Under the pieces are notes generated by a model. The model was not told the origin of the DNA and made no database searches. It was given only the letters and a program-made list of their open reading frames with translations. From DATARH01 sp963773625 (lineage in GTDB: Bacteria; Pseudomonadota; Alphaproteobacteria; ATCC43930; CGMCC-115725), in assembly GCA_963773625.1 (NCBI GenBank), contig CAVZCJ010000003.1, positions 1-64,000 on the forward strand: a stretch of 64,000 bases of DNA, written 5' to 3'. Shown piece by piece: positions 47,613 through 58,669 of this stretch (positions are counted from its first letter, which is position 1; the number at the start of each line of letters is the position of its first letter). The position numbers and the translations under genes are program-made.

Positions 47613-48728
47613 TCAAGGATTGCGCCTGATCCAGCCACCGCCGAGCAGTCGGTCGCCGTCATAGAGCACGGCGGCCTGCCCGGGCGCGACCGCGCCGGCC
47701 GGCGCGCCGAGGATGAGCTCGGCATCGTCAGCGTCGCCGGCGTGAAGCGTCGCCGGCACCGGCGCCTGGGCCGAGCGCAGCTTGGCGCTCACCGCGACCG
47801 CCTCGCCCGGCGCGAGAGGCGGCCCGAGCCAGTTGACCTCGCCCAGCCGTACCCGGGTTTGCGCCAATGCGCTGTGCGGGCCGACGACGATCCGCCGCCG
47901 CGCCGGATCGAGGCGCAGCACGTAAAGCGGCTCGGCGGCGGCGATGCCGATCCCCTTCCTCTGCCCGACAGTGAAATGGGCGATGCCGGGATGGCGGCCC
48001 AGAACGGTCCCGGCCTCGTCGACGATCTCGCCCGGCTCGCCGGCCTCCGGCCGCAGCCGGGCGACGATGTCGGCGTAGGAGCCCTGCGGCACGAAGCAAA
48101 TGTCCTGGCTGTCGGGCTTGTCGGCGACCGGCAGGTCGAGTTCGCGCGCCAACGCGCGGGTCTCGTCCTTGGCCATGCCGCCGAGCGGGAAGCGCAGGAA
48201 ATCGAGCTCGTCGCGGGTGGTGCGGTAGAGGAAATAGCTCTGGTCCCGGCTCTCGTCGGTAGCGCGATGGAGCGCCGGGCCGTCGCCGCCACGAACCCGG
48301 CGCGCGTAATGCCCGGTGGCGAGCGCGCTGGCGCCGAGATCGCGCGCGGTGTGCAGCAGGTCGCGGAACTTGACCCGCTCGTTGCAGCGAATGCACGGGA
48401 TCGGCGTCTCGCCGCGCCCGTAGCTGTCGGCGAAATCCTCGATCACTGCCTCTCGGAAGCGCGCCTCGTAGTCGAGGACGTAATGCGGGATGCCGAGGCT
48501 GACCGCGACATTCGCCGCGTCGCGCACATCCTGACCGGCGCAGCACGCGCCCTTGCGCCCGGTGGCGACGCCGTGGTCGTAAAGCTGCAAGGTGATGCCG
48601 ACGACATCGTAACCGGCGCGCGCGACCAGCGCCGCGGTGACCGACGAATCGACCCCGCCCGACATCGCCACGACGACGCGGTGGTCGGCGGGGTTCCCAG
48701 GGAGGTCGAAATCATCGAGCGCAAGCAT
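47613..48728 (-). CDS. mnmA: tRNA-specific 2-thiouridylase MnmA
   Basis: 371 residues, intact. Thiolates U34 of tRNA-Lys, Glu and Gln. PP-loop is VVVAMSGGVDSSV; the catalytic cysteines are in TPIPCIRCNERVKF and SQDICFVPQG; the C-terminal GLRFTVGQRKGIG-type region appears as HFTVGQRKGIGIA. Its sulfur would come from IscS, encoded 2 kb away. It lies just outside the island boundary. Confidence 0.97.
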   Translation of the reverse strand: MLALDDFDLPGNPADHRVVVAMSGGVDSSVTAALVARAGYDVVGITLQLYDHGVATGRKGACCAGQDVRDAANVAVSLGIPHYVLDYEARFREAVIEDFADSYGRGETPIPCIRCNERVKFRDLLHTARDLGASALATGHYARRVRGGDGPALHRATDESRDQSYFLYRTTRDELDFLRFPLGGMAKDETRALARELDLPVADKPDSQDICFVPQGSYADIVARLRPEAGEPGEIVDEAGTVLGRHPGIAHFTVGQRKGIGIAAAEPLYVLRLDPARRRIVVGPHSALAQTRVRLGEVNWLGPPLAPGEAVAVSAKLRSAQAPVPATLHAGDADDAELILGAPAGAVAPGQAAVLYDGDRLLGGGWIRRNP

Positions 48729-48955
48729 CGGCGAAATATAAGGGCTGGGCGCAAATTTTCATTGTCATTCCGGCGTCTCGCGCGCGGGCGCGCGCCGCCA
48801 AAAAAGATCAGGATTAACTTGTTGAAATTCAAACATTCCAGTTCATGAGAACAGGCGGGTAACAGGCCGTATCAGGAGACACATGGAGAAGGTGAGATGG
48901 TTACCGGCAATAGGGCCACGGGATGCGCGTGCTGAGTCCGTGATATATGTTCTTG

Positions 48956-49637
48956 TTACGTTCGATTCAAGGCGGGGGCGTCGAGGCCCATCTGCCAGAA
49001 ATCGGCTTCGAGCCGGGTCGCCGCGGTGAACATCGCGGCCAGCGCCGGGAAGCGGCCTTCGCCGCCGCGCCGGGCGAACTGGCTCGTCGAGCGCCGTCTT
49101 CGCCTCGCTCGCCAATGCCTGGTATTCGGCGCTGGCGTACATGTCGAGCCAGCTCTTGTACGGGTTGCCGTCGAGCTTGGTCGTGTTGCTCGCGAGGCGC
49201 TCGGCGGCGATCTCGGCATAGCCGATAATGCACGGCGCCAGCGCCACTTCGAGGTCGAGCCGGTCGCCGGCAAGGCCGCGGTCGAGGACATAGCGGGTAT
49301 AGGCGATTGTCGCCATCGCCTCGGGCTCGGCTTCCATCCGGGCCGGGTCGATGCCCCAGGAGCGGCAATACTCGACATGGAGGCCGATCTCGACGTCGAG
49401 CGTCGCGGCGACAAGGCCCTGGGCGCGGCGCATCTCGGCGAGCGTGTCGGATTTGTAGATCGCCAGCCCCCAGGCGCGGGCGAAATGCAGCAGGAACAGG
49501 TAGTCCTGGATCAGGTAGTGGCGGAACGCCGCCTCGGGCAGGTCGCCCGCCGCAAGGCGCAACACGAAGTCGTGGCGGGTGTAGGAAGGCCAGGTCGCGC
49601 CGGCGGCCGCGACGAGGCGGTCGAAGAGGCCGCCCAT
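48956..49637 (-). CDS. tenA: TenA-family thiaminase II / aminopyrimidine aminohydrolase
   Basis: About 227 residues. Family landmarks: FRHYLIQDYLFLLHFARAWG, the nucleophile Cys in ALAPCIIGYAEIA and YKSWLDMYASAEYQ. It salvages thiamine pyrimidine. One indel near 49090 shifts the frame; the restored end is FPALAAMFTAATRLEADFW. Its ATG overlaps the ferredoxin stop (TAATG), so it is the last gene of the isc operon. Confidence 0.9.
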
Positions 49638-49972
49638 TAGGTGTTGAGCATATTGCGGGTGCCGGCGGGAAGCCGCACGGTCAGCCCATCCAATTCCTCG
49701 GTCATGATGATCTGGCAGCCGAGCCGCGAGGTCTGGGTCAGACCAAAGGCGAGGTCGAGCATGTCCTCCTCGTCCTCGCTGGCTTCCTTCAGCAGGTCGT
49801 ACCAGTCGGGATCGACGATGACATGGCAGGTCGAGCAGGCGAGCGAGCCTTCGCAGGCGCCTTCGATATCGACCTTGTTGCGGTGGGCGATCTCCAGCAC
49901 CGAGAGGCCGAGCGGCGCATCGACCTCGCGCGCGGTGCCGTCGCGCTCGATGAAGGTCATTTTCGGCATCAT
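49637..49972 (-). CDS. fdx: [2Fe-2S] ferredoxin of the isc operon
   Basis: 111 residues, adrenodoxin type. Cluster cysteines: CEGSLACSTC and the later C in RLGCQIIM. Supplies electrons during Fe-S cluster assembly. ATG 49972 overlaps the stop of the HscA-like gene (ATGA). In canonical operons hscA directly precedes fdx, which supports the call for the gene upstream. Confidence 0.94.
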   Translation of the reverse strand: MMPKMTFIERDGTAREVDAPLGLSVLEIAHRNKVDIEGACEGSLACSTCHVIVDPDWYDLLKEASEDEEDMLDLAFGLTQTSRLGCQIIMTEELDGLTVRLPAGTRNMLNT

Positions 49973-50416
49973 GGCGCCTCTGGCCGCGGCGCCATGTCTT
50001 CGGCGAGGATCGCGGCGCCTTCGGCCGGCGCCTCGCCGGCGGCGAGATCGCTTGGCGTGACGATCCGCAACAGCTCGATCCCGCCGCTTCGCTCGCCTCC
50101 AGCAGTTCGGCGGCGAGCGCTGGATCGAGCGACCGGCGAAGACCAGTACCGCATGGGTCACCGGCCGACCCAGCGCCCGTTCGGCGCGCAGTCTGGCGCC
50201 TTCGAACAGCGCCTGCCATTCGGCCAGCGGCGCGTCCGGACCCGGCACCGGCAGCTCGCGCTCGAAGCCTTCGCGGTCGGCGAGGATTACGGCGTTGCCG
50301 CCGACCGCGAACGCGACCTCGGCCAATTTACCACTGGCATCGATGCCGATCGCCGCGCCTGGCGCGTCGGGGTCGCTGGGCGAGCCGTCTGGTTCTTCGA
50401 TTTGGAAAAACTTCAC
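49969..50416 (-). CDS. Miniature HscA-like (Hsp70 ATPase-domain remnant) protein
   Basis: About 150 residues from GTG 50416. The start MKFFQIEEPDGSPS resembles the HscA opening (LLQI-EPG-SP). AIGIDASGKLAEVAF sits where Hsp70 has GIDLGTTNS but lacks the Thr-Thr of the phosphate loop. RPVTHAVLVFAG matches PVTHAVITVPA, and AGIELLRIVTPSDLAAG matches AGLEVLRIINEPTAAA. The rest of the ATPase and all of the substrate-binding domain are absent. It lies exactly where hscA lies, between iscA and fdx. Two apparent one-base deletions (near 50130 and 50095) break it. Homology is judged by eye. Confidence 0.6.
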
Positions 50417-50431
50417 CGGATACCCGGTCGA

Positions 50432-50777
50432 TCAGACGTGGAACAACTCGCCGCAGCCGCAGCGGCCCTTCTCGTTGGGATTGCGGAAGACAAAGCCGCT
50501 ATTCGAGCTTCTCCTCGACGTAATCCATCTCGGTGCCGAGGATGAACATGACCGCCTTGGGGTCGATCAGCACGGTGACGCCCTTGTCCTCGACGATCTC
50601 GTCGAACTTGCCCTTCTCGTCGGCGTATTCGAGCGTGTAGCTGAGGCCCGAGCAGCCGCGCGAGCGCACGCCGACGCGCACGCCGGCCGACGGCTTGCCG
50701 CGCTTGGCGAGCAGCGCCTGGATCCGTTCGGCCGCCGCGTCGGTCACCAAGAGGGCCGGGGGTCGCGCCAAAGCCAT
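50432..50777 (-). CDS. iscA: A-type Fe-S carrier IscA/ErpA (one frameshift)
   Basis: About 114 residues. The three cluster cysteines are in VRSRGCSGLSY and GRCGCGELFHV. One extra base near 50500 shifts the last 25 residues; restored they read SGFVFRNPNEKGRCGCG. ATG 50777 follows GAGGCGACAG. It transfers clusters to target proteins. It lies 69 bases after iscS, with no iscU between. Confidence 0.92.
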
Positions 50778-50846
50778 CTGTCGCCTCACACTCTTTCGCG
50801 CATCATTTTGGCGGCGTCATCGTCGCCGTCAATCGTGACGTAAACC

Positions 50847-52062
50847 TTATGTAGGCGCACGGCCGTTCGATTGCACCCGCAGCCGCGCCGCCGCTGCCGC
50901 CAGCGCGTCGGCGGCATAGTCGATGTCGGCCGCGGTCGTGAAGCGGCCGAGGCCCAGACGGATCGAAGCGTTGGCCCGATCGTCGGCAAGCCCCAGCGCG
51001 CGCAGCACATAGGACGGCTCGACCGAGGCCGAGGTACAGGCCGAGCCGGTGGAGATCGCGATCGACGGGCAGGCCTCGATCAGCTCGCCAGCGGTCGTTC
51101 CGGGCACCGAGACATTGAGGCTGCCCGGCAGGCGGCTGTCGCCGTCGCCGTTGAGCTGCAGGCCGGGGATGCGGGTATCGAGGCTGGCGAAGAGCCGCTC
51201 GCGCAATCCCTTGAGCCGCGTCGCCTCGTCCGCCATCTCGGCCTGAGCGATGGCGCAGGCCTTGCCGAAGCCGACGCAGAGCGGGGTCGGCAGCGTGCCC
51301 GAGCGCAACCCGCGCTCCTGCCCGCCGCCGTCGATCAGCGGGACGAGGCGCACCCGCGGCCGGCGCCGCACGTAGAGCGCGCCGACGCCCTTCGGGCCGT
51401 ACAGCTTGTGCCCCGACATCGACATCAGGTCGATCTTCATCGCCTCGACATCGAGCGGGATTTTGCCCAGCGCCTGGGCGGCGTCGGTGTGGAGCAGCAC
51501 GCCGCGTTCGCGGCAGATCGCGCCAATCTCGGCGAGCGGCTGGATCACCCCGATCTCGTTGTGCGCCGCCATGATCGAGACCAGCAGGGTGCGTTCGCTC
51601 AGCGCGGCTTTGAGCCGGTCGAGATCGACGAGGCCGCTTTCCGGGACGTCGAGATAGGTGACCCGGAAACCCTTCGCGCTCGAGCGCGGCGCAGCTTTCG
51701 AGCACGCATTTGTGCTCGGTCTTGAGGGTGACGATGTGGTCCTTCGGCGCGGCTCGCCGGTCGGATGCTCGCGGGCGAAATGCGCGGCGCCCTTGATCGC
51801 CAGGTTGTTGGCCTCGGTCGCGCCCGAGGTGAAGACGATCTCGCGCGGGTCGGCGTGGATCAGCGCCGGCGATCTCGCCGCGCGCCGCGTCGATCGCCGC
51901 CATCGCGCGGTGGCCGTAGACATGGCTCTCGCTGTGCGGGTTGCCGTAATCGATGGTGAAATACGGCAGCATCGCCTCGAGCACGCGCGGGTCGACCGGG
52001 GTCGAGGCCTGGTTGTCGAGATAGATCGGCAGCGTGTTGGCGGAAGCGGCGATGTCGTTCAT
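50847..52062 (-). CDS. iscS: Cysteine desulfurase IscS (frameshifted)
   Basis: About 404 residues. PLP lysine in SMSGHKLYGPKGVGALY; catalytic Cys in ISTGSACTSASVEPSYVLR, the typical IscS loop. N-terminus IYLDNQASTPVDPRVLEAML. Indels near 51870, 51760 and 51680 break the first third. Sulfur donor for Fe-S assembly and tRNA thiolation. ATG overlaps the stop of the preceding desulfurase. Confidence 0.95.
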
Positions 52063-53158
52063 GCGGCCTTCCGTCCTCGCGTGCGCCGGTAAAGCGCCGT
52101 CCAGGCATCGATAAAATGCGCGATGTCGGCCTCGGTCGTCGACCAGCCGAGGCTGACCCGGATGGTCGAATTGGCAAGTTCGGGCTCGACCCCCATCGCC
52201 GCCAGCACATGGCTAGGACCGACCTTGCCCGACGAACAGGCGGCGCCGGCGCTGACCATCACGCCGTCGAGGTCGAAGGCGATGATCTGGGTCTCGGCGG
52301 GTACGCCGGGCATGGCGATCGCCGAGGTGTTGGGCAGGCGCGGCGCGCCGCCGGCGATGACGACGGCATCGGGCAGCGCCGCTTCGAGCCGGTCGCGCAG
52401 GTCACGGACGCGATCGTATTCGCGCGGGTCGCATGCGGCTGCCGGCGGCGGCGAAACCGGCAATGCCGGAGAGGTTTTCGGTGCCGGCGCGGCGGTTGCG
52501 CTCCTGGCCGCCGCCGCGCAGCAGCGGCGTCACCTCGACGGACGACACTAGCGCGCCGATCCCGCTCGGTCCGCCGATCTTATGCGCCGACAGGGTCATC
52601 AAATCGGCGCCGAGCTCGGGCAACGACAGCGGGATCTTGCCGGCGGCCTGCACCGCGTCGCAGTGGAACAGCGCGCCGTGCGCATGGGCGATCTCGGCGA
52701 TCCCGCGCGCCGGCTGGATCACCCCGGTCTCGTTGTTGGCCAGCATCACCGAGACCAGAGCCGGCCGCGGGTCGGCGTCGAGAAGCGCGGTGAGCGCCGC
52801 CAGATCGACGATGCCCGTCGCCGTCAACCGGGATGTGTTCGGCGTTCGGGACGGCCTGCATCACCGAAGCATGCTCGACCGCCGAGACCAGCACCCGACC
52901 GCGCCCGCTTCCGAGCAGGGCCAGATGGTTGGCTTCGGTGCCGCCGCTGGTGAAGACGACGCTGGCGGCTGGCGCGCCGGCCAGCGCGGCGACCGTCGCA
53001 CGGCTGCGCTCGACCAATTGGCGCGCGGCACGGCCGCGCCGATGCACCGAGGACGGATTTCCGCCCAGCGCCAGCGCCTCGGCGATCGCCGCCGTCGCCT
53101 CGGGACGCAGCGGCGCCGTCGCATTCCAGTCGAGATAGGTTTCGCGGGCGAGGGTCAT
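52059..53158 (-). CDS. Second cysteine desulfurase (NifS/IscS-like, class V)
   Basis: About 365 residues. YLDWNATAPLRPEATAAIAE at the start, PLP lysine in TLSAHKIGGPSGIGALV, active Cys in VSAGAACSSGKVGPSHVL. The active loop SSGK differs from the IscS loop. Such a tandem is found in isc operons of some Rhodospirillales. Indels near 52830 and 52430 break it. It overlaps both iscR and iscS by 4 bases. Confidence 0.92.
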
Positions 53159-53628
53159 TGCGCGGCAGCAGGGGCCATCCGGTAGCGCTCGCGCTGGGTG
53201 AGGCCGCTGGTGCCGAGCACCCGCCTCTCGCAAACATCGCCCAGCGATACCGAGCTCAGATAGAGGTGGATTTGGTTGCTCAACTCTTCCCATAAATCAT
53301 GAGTGAGACATCGGCTCTTGTCGCCGCTGCAGCCGAGCGTGGCGCCGGGTCGGCATCTCGTGGCGCGGATCGGCTCGTCGACCGCGAGGATGATGTCGGC
53401 GACGCGGGTCGCGTCGCGGTGGTGGGCCAGGAGATAGCCGCCGCCCGGACCCCGCACGCTCTTGACCAGCCCGCCGCGGCGCAGCTTGGCGAAGAGCTGC
53501 TCCAGATAGGACAGCGAGATCGACTGCCGCTCGGCGATCTCGGCGAGACACACGGGCCCCTCGCCGCCGTGCTGCGCGAGGTCGACCATCGCCATTACCG
53601 CATAGCGGCCCTTGGTGCTGAGCCTCAT
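53155..53628 (-). CDS. iscR: IscR, Rrf2-family Fe-S cluster-sensing repressor
   Basis: 157 residues. Winged helix MRLSTKGRYAVMAMVDLAQH, recognition region SISLSYLEQLFAKLRRGGLV, wing SVRGPGGGYLL. Three cysteines and a histidine that could bind [2Fe-2S] are in RCRPGATLGCSGDKSRCLTH; the first two spacings are longer than in E. coli. It probably represses this operon when clusters are plentiful. Confidence 0.95.
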   Translation of the reverse strand: MRLSTKGRYAVMAMVDLAQHGGEGPVCLAEIAERQSISLSYLEQLFAKLRRGGLVKSVRGPGGGYLLAHHRDATRVADIILAVDEPIRATRCRPGATLGCSGDKSRCLTHDLWEELSNQIHLYLSSVSLGDVCERRVLGTSGLTQRERYRMAPAAAQ

Positions 53629-53708
53629 GACATGGCGCTCGCGCTCGGCCTTCGTCTGCGCTGGCATGCGGCGCTGGCGCTTTCGGCGCGCCCCTGTCGC
53701 TTTCGAGC

Positions 53709-54374
53709 TCATTGACCCGCGCCCGCAAGGTCGCGACTTCGTCGAGCAGGCCCGAGCAGCGCCCGGGCAACCGGATCGGGAATGTCCTCGTCGCTGACGC
53801 CGTAGGGTGCGAAAGCAGGCCGCGCCTCGCCGGGCTGACGCCGCGTGATCTGCCGCGCCGGGTTACCAACCATGGTCGCGCCGGGCGGCACCTCTCGCAG
53901 CACCACCGCCGCGGCGCCGATCGTTGCGCCGTCGCCGACCTTGAACGGCCCCAGCACTTGGGCGTTCGAGCTGATGATGACGTGGTTGCCGATGGTCGGG
54001 TGCCGCTTATGCCCGGCTTGATCGGCCGAGGGCCGAGTGCCGCCGAGAGTCACGCCCTGATAGATCGTGCAATCGTCGCCGATCTCGGCGGTTTCGCCGA
54101 CCACCACGCCGATGCCGTGGTCGATGAACAGGCGCTTGCCGATCGTCGCCCCGGGATGGATGTCGATCGCAGTCAGCACCCGGCCGATATGGGCGACAAA
54201 GCGGCCGAGGAAGTAACAGCGGTGGCGCCACAGCCAATTCGCCATGCGATGGAACAGCAAGACCTGGAAGCCGGGATAGCAGAACACCACTTCAAGAGCG
54301 GAGCGGGCGGCCGGATCGCGCGCCCGCGTGGCTTCGATTTCGTCGCGCAAGTTCTTGAAGAGCATCGTGTTCAC
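53709..54374 (-). CDS. cysE: Serine O-acetyltransferase CysE
   Basis: About 220 residues. Left-handed beta-helix hexapeptides: IHPGATIGKRLFIDHGIGVV, IYQGVTLGG, AAAVVLREVPPGATMVGNPA. Makes O-acetylserine for cysteine, the substrate of the desulfurases downstream. The end shifts frame near 53755; the alternative reading LLDEVATLRARVNELE is more typical of the family and would run toward iscR, so the true C-terminus is uncertain. Confidence 0.93.
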   Translation of the reverse strand: MNTMLFKNLRDEIEATRARDPAARSALEVVFCYPGFQVLLFHRMANWLWRHRCYFLGRFVAHIGRVLTAIDIHPGATIGKRLFIDHGIGVVVGETAEIGDDCTIYQGVTLGGTRPSADQAGHKRHPTIGNHVIISSNAQVLGPFKVGDGATIGAAAVVLREVPPGATMVGNPARQITRRQPGEARPAFAPYGVSDEDIPDPVARALLGPARRSRDLAGAGQ

Positions 54375-54545
54375 TGTGCTATCGTTGCGGCCCGCCGGAC
54401 GCGCAAGCCATCACCCGGCCCATCACGATCCGAGAAATGAGCATATAATTGCCCGAGTTAATTGATCAAGTATGCGGCGGAAACTCCGCCACTCGGCCAG
54501 CCAGTGGCTGGTCGTTGAAATCCGACTCTTTGCGTCGGAAATTGC

Positions 54546-55226
54546 ATGCCTGACGTCATCATCAACGGCCCCGAAGGGCGCATCGAAGGCCGCTACCACC
54601 ACATTCGGACCGGGCCAGCGCCGATGGCGCTGGTGCTGCATCCGCACCCGCTGCATGGCGGGACGATGAACAACAAGATCGTCTACACGCTCTATCAGTG
54701 CTTCGTGAAGCGCGGGTTCTCGACCCTGCGGATCAATTTCCGCGGCGTCGGCCGCAGCCAGGGCAGCTTCGACCGCGGCGAGGGCGAGTTGGCCGACGCA
54801 GCTGCGGCGCTCGACTGGCTGCAGACCTATAATCCCAACGCCGGGTCCTGCTGGGTCGCGGGATATTCGTTTGGCGCCTGGATCGGCATGCAGCTGCTGA
54901 TGCGCCGGCCGGAAATCGAGGCGTTCATCGCGGTATCGCCGCCGGCGAGCCAGTACGATTTCACCTTCCTCGCGCCGTGCCCCTCGTCAGGGCTGGTGAT
55001 CCAGGGCGATCAGGACACGCTGGTGCCGATCGAGTCGGTGCAGAAATTGGTGCACAAGCTGGCGCACCAGCGCGACATCAAGATCGATTTCCGCAAGATC
55101 GCCGGCGCCGACCACTTCTTCGCCGACCAGCTCGAGACGATCAGCACCCATGTCGATGCCTATATCGGCGAGCACATGCGGGCGGCTGGCGAGCCGGCCC
55201 CGGCGGCGCAGGGACGCGGCCGTTAG
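54546..55226 (+). CDS. Alpha/beta hydrolase
   Basis: 226 residues. LVLHPHPLHGGTMNNKIVY, RINFRGVGRSQGSF and the nucleophile elbow GYSFGAW fit the CocE/DLH-like family found widely in alphaproteobacteria; Asp in QGDQDTLVP and His in ADHFF complete the triad. Substrate unknown. Divergent from cysE, convergent with the DedA gene (4-base overlap). Confidence 0.88.
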   Translation: MPDVIINGPEGRIEGRYHHIRTGPAPMALVLHPHPLHGGTMNNKIVYTLYQCFVKRGFSTLRINFRGVGRSQGSFDRGEGELADAAAALDWLQTYNPNAGSCWVAGYSFGAWIGMQLLMRRPEIEAFIAVSPPASQYDFTFLAPCPSSGLVIQGDQDTLVPIESVQKLVHKLAHQRDIKIDFRKIAGADHFFADQLETISTHVDAYIGEHMRAAGEPAPAAQGRGR

Positions 55227-55843
55227 CTTCTCGACCTGGCGCCGCGCAACGCCGCCCAGGCGACGCCGATAATCCCCAGTACGGTCAGCCCACCGAAGAC
55301 CAGCACAAAGGTATTGGCTTGGCCGACCATCCGCTCGCCGAAGTCGCCGATCGTGTCTCCGACAAAGAGCAGCATCGGCGCCCAGACCACCGCCGAGCCG
55401 ATATTGGCGGTCCAGAAACGGCCGCGCGGCATCTCCATCACGCCTGCCGCTAGCGGTATCACCGCGCGCACCGGCCCGAAGAAGCGCCCGATGAAAACGC
55501 TCTTGCCGCCGTGCCGGGCGAAAAAGCGGATGCCCTCGGGCAGCAGCTCGGGGCGGCGGGTGAACGGCCACAACCCGGCGATGCCGTGGCCGAAGCGCCG
55601 GCCGAGCCAATATGACACGCTGTCGCCGAGCGTGGCGCCGAGCACGGCGCCGACCAGCACGGGTGCGTAGGGCAGCGTACCGCCCGACATCAGGGTCCCG
55701 GCGGCGATCAGCAGCGTCGTGCCGGGAAACAGGAGGCTCAGAAACGCGAACGACTCGCCGAAGGCAGTGATGAACATGATGGCCGCCGCCCAATGCGGGT
55801 GCGCGCCGATAACGGTGAGGGCCGGCTGAACCAGTTCGTCCAT
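55223..55843 (-). CDS. DedA-family membrane protein
   Basis: 206 residues, about five membrane segments. Signature stretches: FGESFAFLSLLFPGTTLLI, GAVLGATLGDSVSYWLGRRF, SVFIGRFFGPVRAVIPLAAG. DedA proteins are linked to lipid-carrier (undecaprenyl phosphate) flipping and envelope homeostasis. The arginine in FFGPVRAVIP is conserved. Intact. Confidence 0.92.
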   Translation of the reverse strand: MDELVQPALTVIGAHPHWAAAIMFITAFGESFAFLSLLFPGTTLLIAAGTLMSGGTLPYAPVLVGAVLGATLGDSVSYWLGRRFGHGIAGLWPFTRRPELLPEGIRFFARHGGKSVFIGRFFGPVRAVIPLAAGVMEMPRGRFWTANIGSAVVWAPMLLFVGDTIGDFGERMVGQANTFVLVFGGLTVLGIIGVAWAALRGARSRS

Positions 55844-55915
55844 GGCCTGCGTATAGGCGGGTCGGATGGCGCGGGCAAGCGGCGCGCATTAAGATCGGCT
55901 AGAAGGAGACGATCG

Positions 55916-56698
55916 ATGCCCGCTCTCGACACCGCGCAAATCGCCGAACGCGTTGCCGCGATCTTTCGCGCGCGCCAGCCGATCGACATCCTGCCGGCGG
56001 AACTGATCCCGGCCGATCTCGACACGGCCTACCGGGTGCGGGCGGCGTACGAGGCGATCGAGGCGCCGCGACGCGGCGCGCTCGCCGGCTACAAGATCGG
56101 ACTGACGACACCGATCATGCAGCAGCTCTGCGGCGTCGACGAGCCATGCTATGGCGCGATGTTCCAGAGCGAAATCCGCCACAGCCCGGCCGAGGCGCGG
56201 GTCGCCGACTATTGCCGCGTCGGCATCGAGACCGAGATCGCGATGCGGCTGGGCGAAGATTTGCCGCAGGGCGGCGATCGCGAGCGGGTCGCCGGGGCGG
56301 TCGAAAGCTGCATGGCGGCGATCGAGGTGCTCGAGGATTTGCGGCACGACTACAAGCGGCTGACTGCCGCTGCGATGGTCGTCGGCAATGTCTGGAACGC
56401 CGGGTGCGTGCTCGGCGCGCCGGTCGCCGATTGGGGGAAGCTCGATCTCGCCGCAGTAACGTCGCGCTTGACGATCAACGGCAGCGAGATCGGCACCGGC
56501 AAGGGCAGCGACGTGATGGGCAATCCGCTCAACGCGCTCACCTGGCTCGCCAACAAGCTCGCCGCCGACGGCCGGCCGCTGAGGCGCGGCATGGTGGTGA
56601 TGACCGGCAGCATGGTGCCGATCCAGTTTCCCCGGCCGGGCGACCGCGCGGTGGTGACGGTCGACGGGCTGGGGCGCGCCGAATTCATCGCGGTCTGA
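55916..56698 (+). CDS. 2-keto-4-pentenoate hydratase family protein
   Basis: 260 residues of the fumarylacetoacetase-like fold. GYKIGLTTPIMQQLCGVDEP, the metal-binding Glu pair in GIETEIAMRLGEDL, and the C-terminal MTGSMVPIQFPRPGD are family landmarks. ATG 55916 follows AAGGAG. It could act in aromatic meta-cleavage, but no other such genes are near. It is followed after one base by pyrD. Confidence 0.88.
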   Translation: MPALDTAQIAERVAAIFRARQPIDILPAELIPADLDTAYRVRAAYEAIEAPRRGALAGYKIGLTTPIMQQLCGVDEPCYGAMFQSEIRHSPAEARVADYCRVGIETEIAMRLGEDLPQGGDRERVAGAVESCMAAIEVLEDLRHDYKRLTAAAMVVGNVWNAGCVLGAPVADWGKLDLAAVTSRLTINGSEIGTGKGSDVMGNPLNALTWLANKLAADGRPLRRGMVVMTGSMVPIQFPRPGDRAVVTVDGLGRAEFIAV

Positions 56699-56699
56699 G

Positions 56700-57799
<1,100 letters not shown>

Positions 57800-57803
<4 letters not shown>

Positions 57804-58669
57804 CCCTCCGCCCGGTTTCCGGCCTGCGCGACCTCGTGTCCGATTACGACGGCTTCATCCTCGATTTGTGGGGCGTCGTGCATGACGGGGTGAACCCGTA
57901 TCCCGGCGTGCTCGACTGCATGGCGCGGCTGGTCGAGGCGGAAAAGCGGGTGATCCTGCTATCGAACGCGCCGCGCCGCGCCGATGACGTGGTGCGCCGC
58001 ATCGCCGCGATCGGCGTGCCGGCCGGGCTCTATCACGGCGTAATGTCGTCGGGCGAGGAGGCCTGGCAGCACCTCAAGCGCCGCGACGATCCGTTCTATG
58101 CCGCGCTCGGGCGGGCTTGCCTGCATATCTGCTCGGAGCGCGACCTCGAAATCCGCGAGGGCCTCGACCTTACCTATGTGGACGACCCGACGCGCGCGGA
58201 GTTCATCCTCAACACCGGACCCGGCCGGCTGGGACGACACGATCGAGGATTACGCGCCGATCCTGGCCGCTTCGCGCGAGCGCGATCTCAAGATGGTCTG
58301 CGCCAACCCGGATTTGACCGTGATGCACGGCGCCAGGCTGGCGCTCTGCGCCGGGGCGCTGGCGGTGCATTACGAGGAGATCGGCGGCACGGTGCGCTGG
58401 CACGGCAAGCCGCACCGCTCGGTCTATGAGAGCTGTTTCGAGCTGATGGGCATCGACGACCGCGCCCGCATCCTGGCGATCGGCGATAGCCTGCAGCACC
58501 GACATCGCCGGCGCCAATGGGGCGGGGATCGACAGCCTGCTGATCGCCGGCGGGCTGCACGCCAAGGAGTTCGCGCCCGGCGGGCGGCTCGATCTCGCCT
58601 GCATCGCCGATGCGGCTGCGGCCGCCGGCGTGCGCCCGGATGCGGCCGCGGTGCAGGTTCAACTGGTAG
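57800..58669 (+). CDS. HAD-superfamily class IIA hydrolase (NagD-like, TIGR01459 type)
   Basis: About 288 residues. DxD-type motif in ILDLWGVVHDGVNPYPGV, motif II in VILLSNAPRR, and GKPHRSVYESCFE plus LAIGDSLQ-DIAGAN for motifs III and IV. Phosphatase of unknown substrate. Three apparent one-base insertions break it (near 58212, 58495 and in the last 40 bases), so the stop at 58669 is approximate. Confidence 0.88.

Noticed and set aside
49637..50416. Fusion of the HscA-like protein with ferredoxin in one frame
   Set aside because: The middle is Arg-rich nonsense in that frame; shifted frames restore protein-like sequence and a stop overlapping the ferredoxin ATG.
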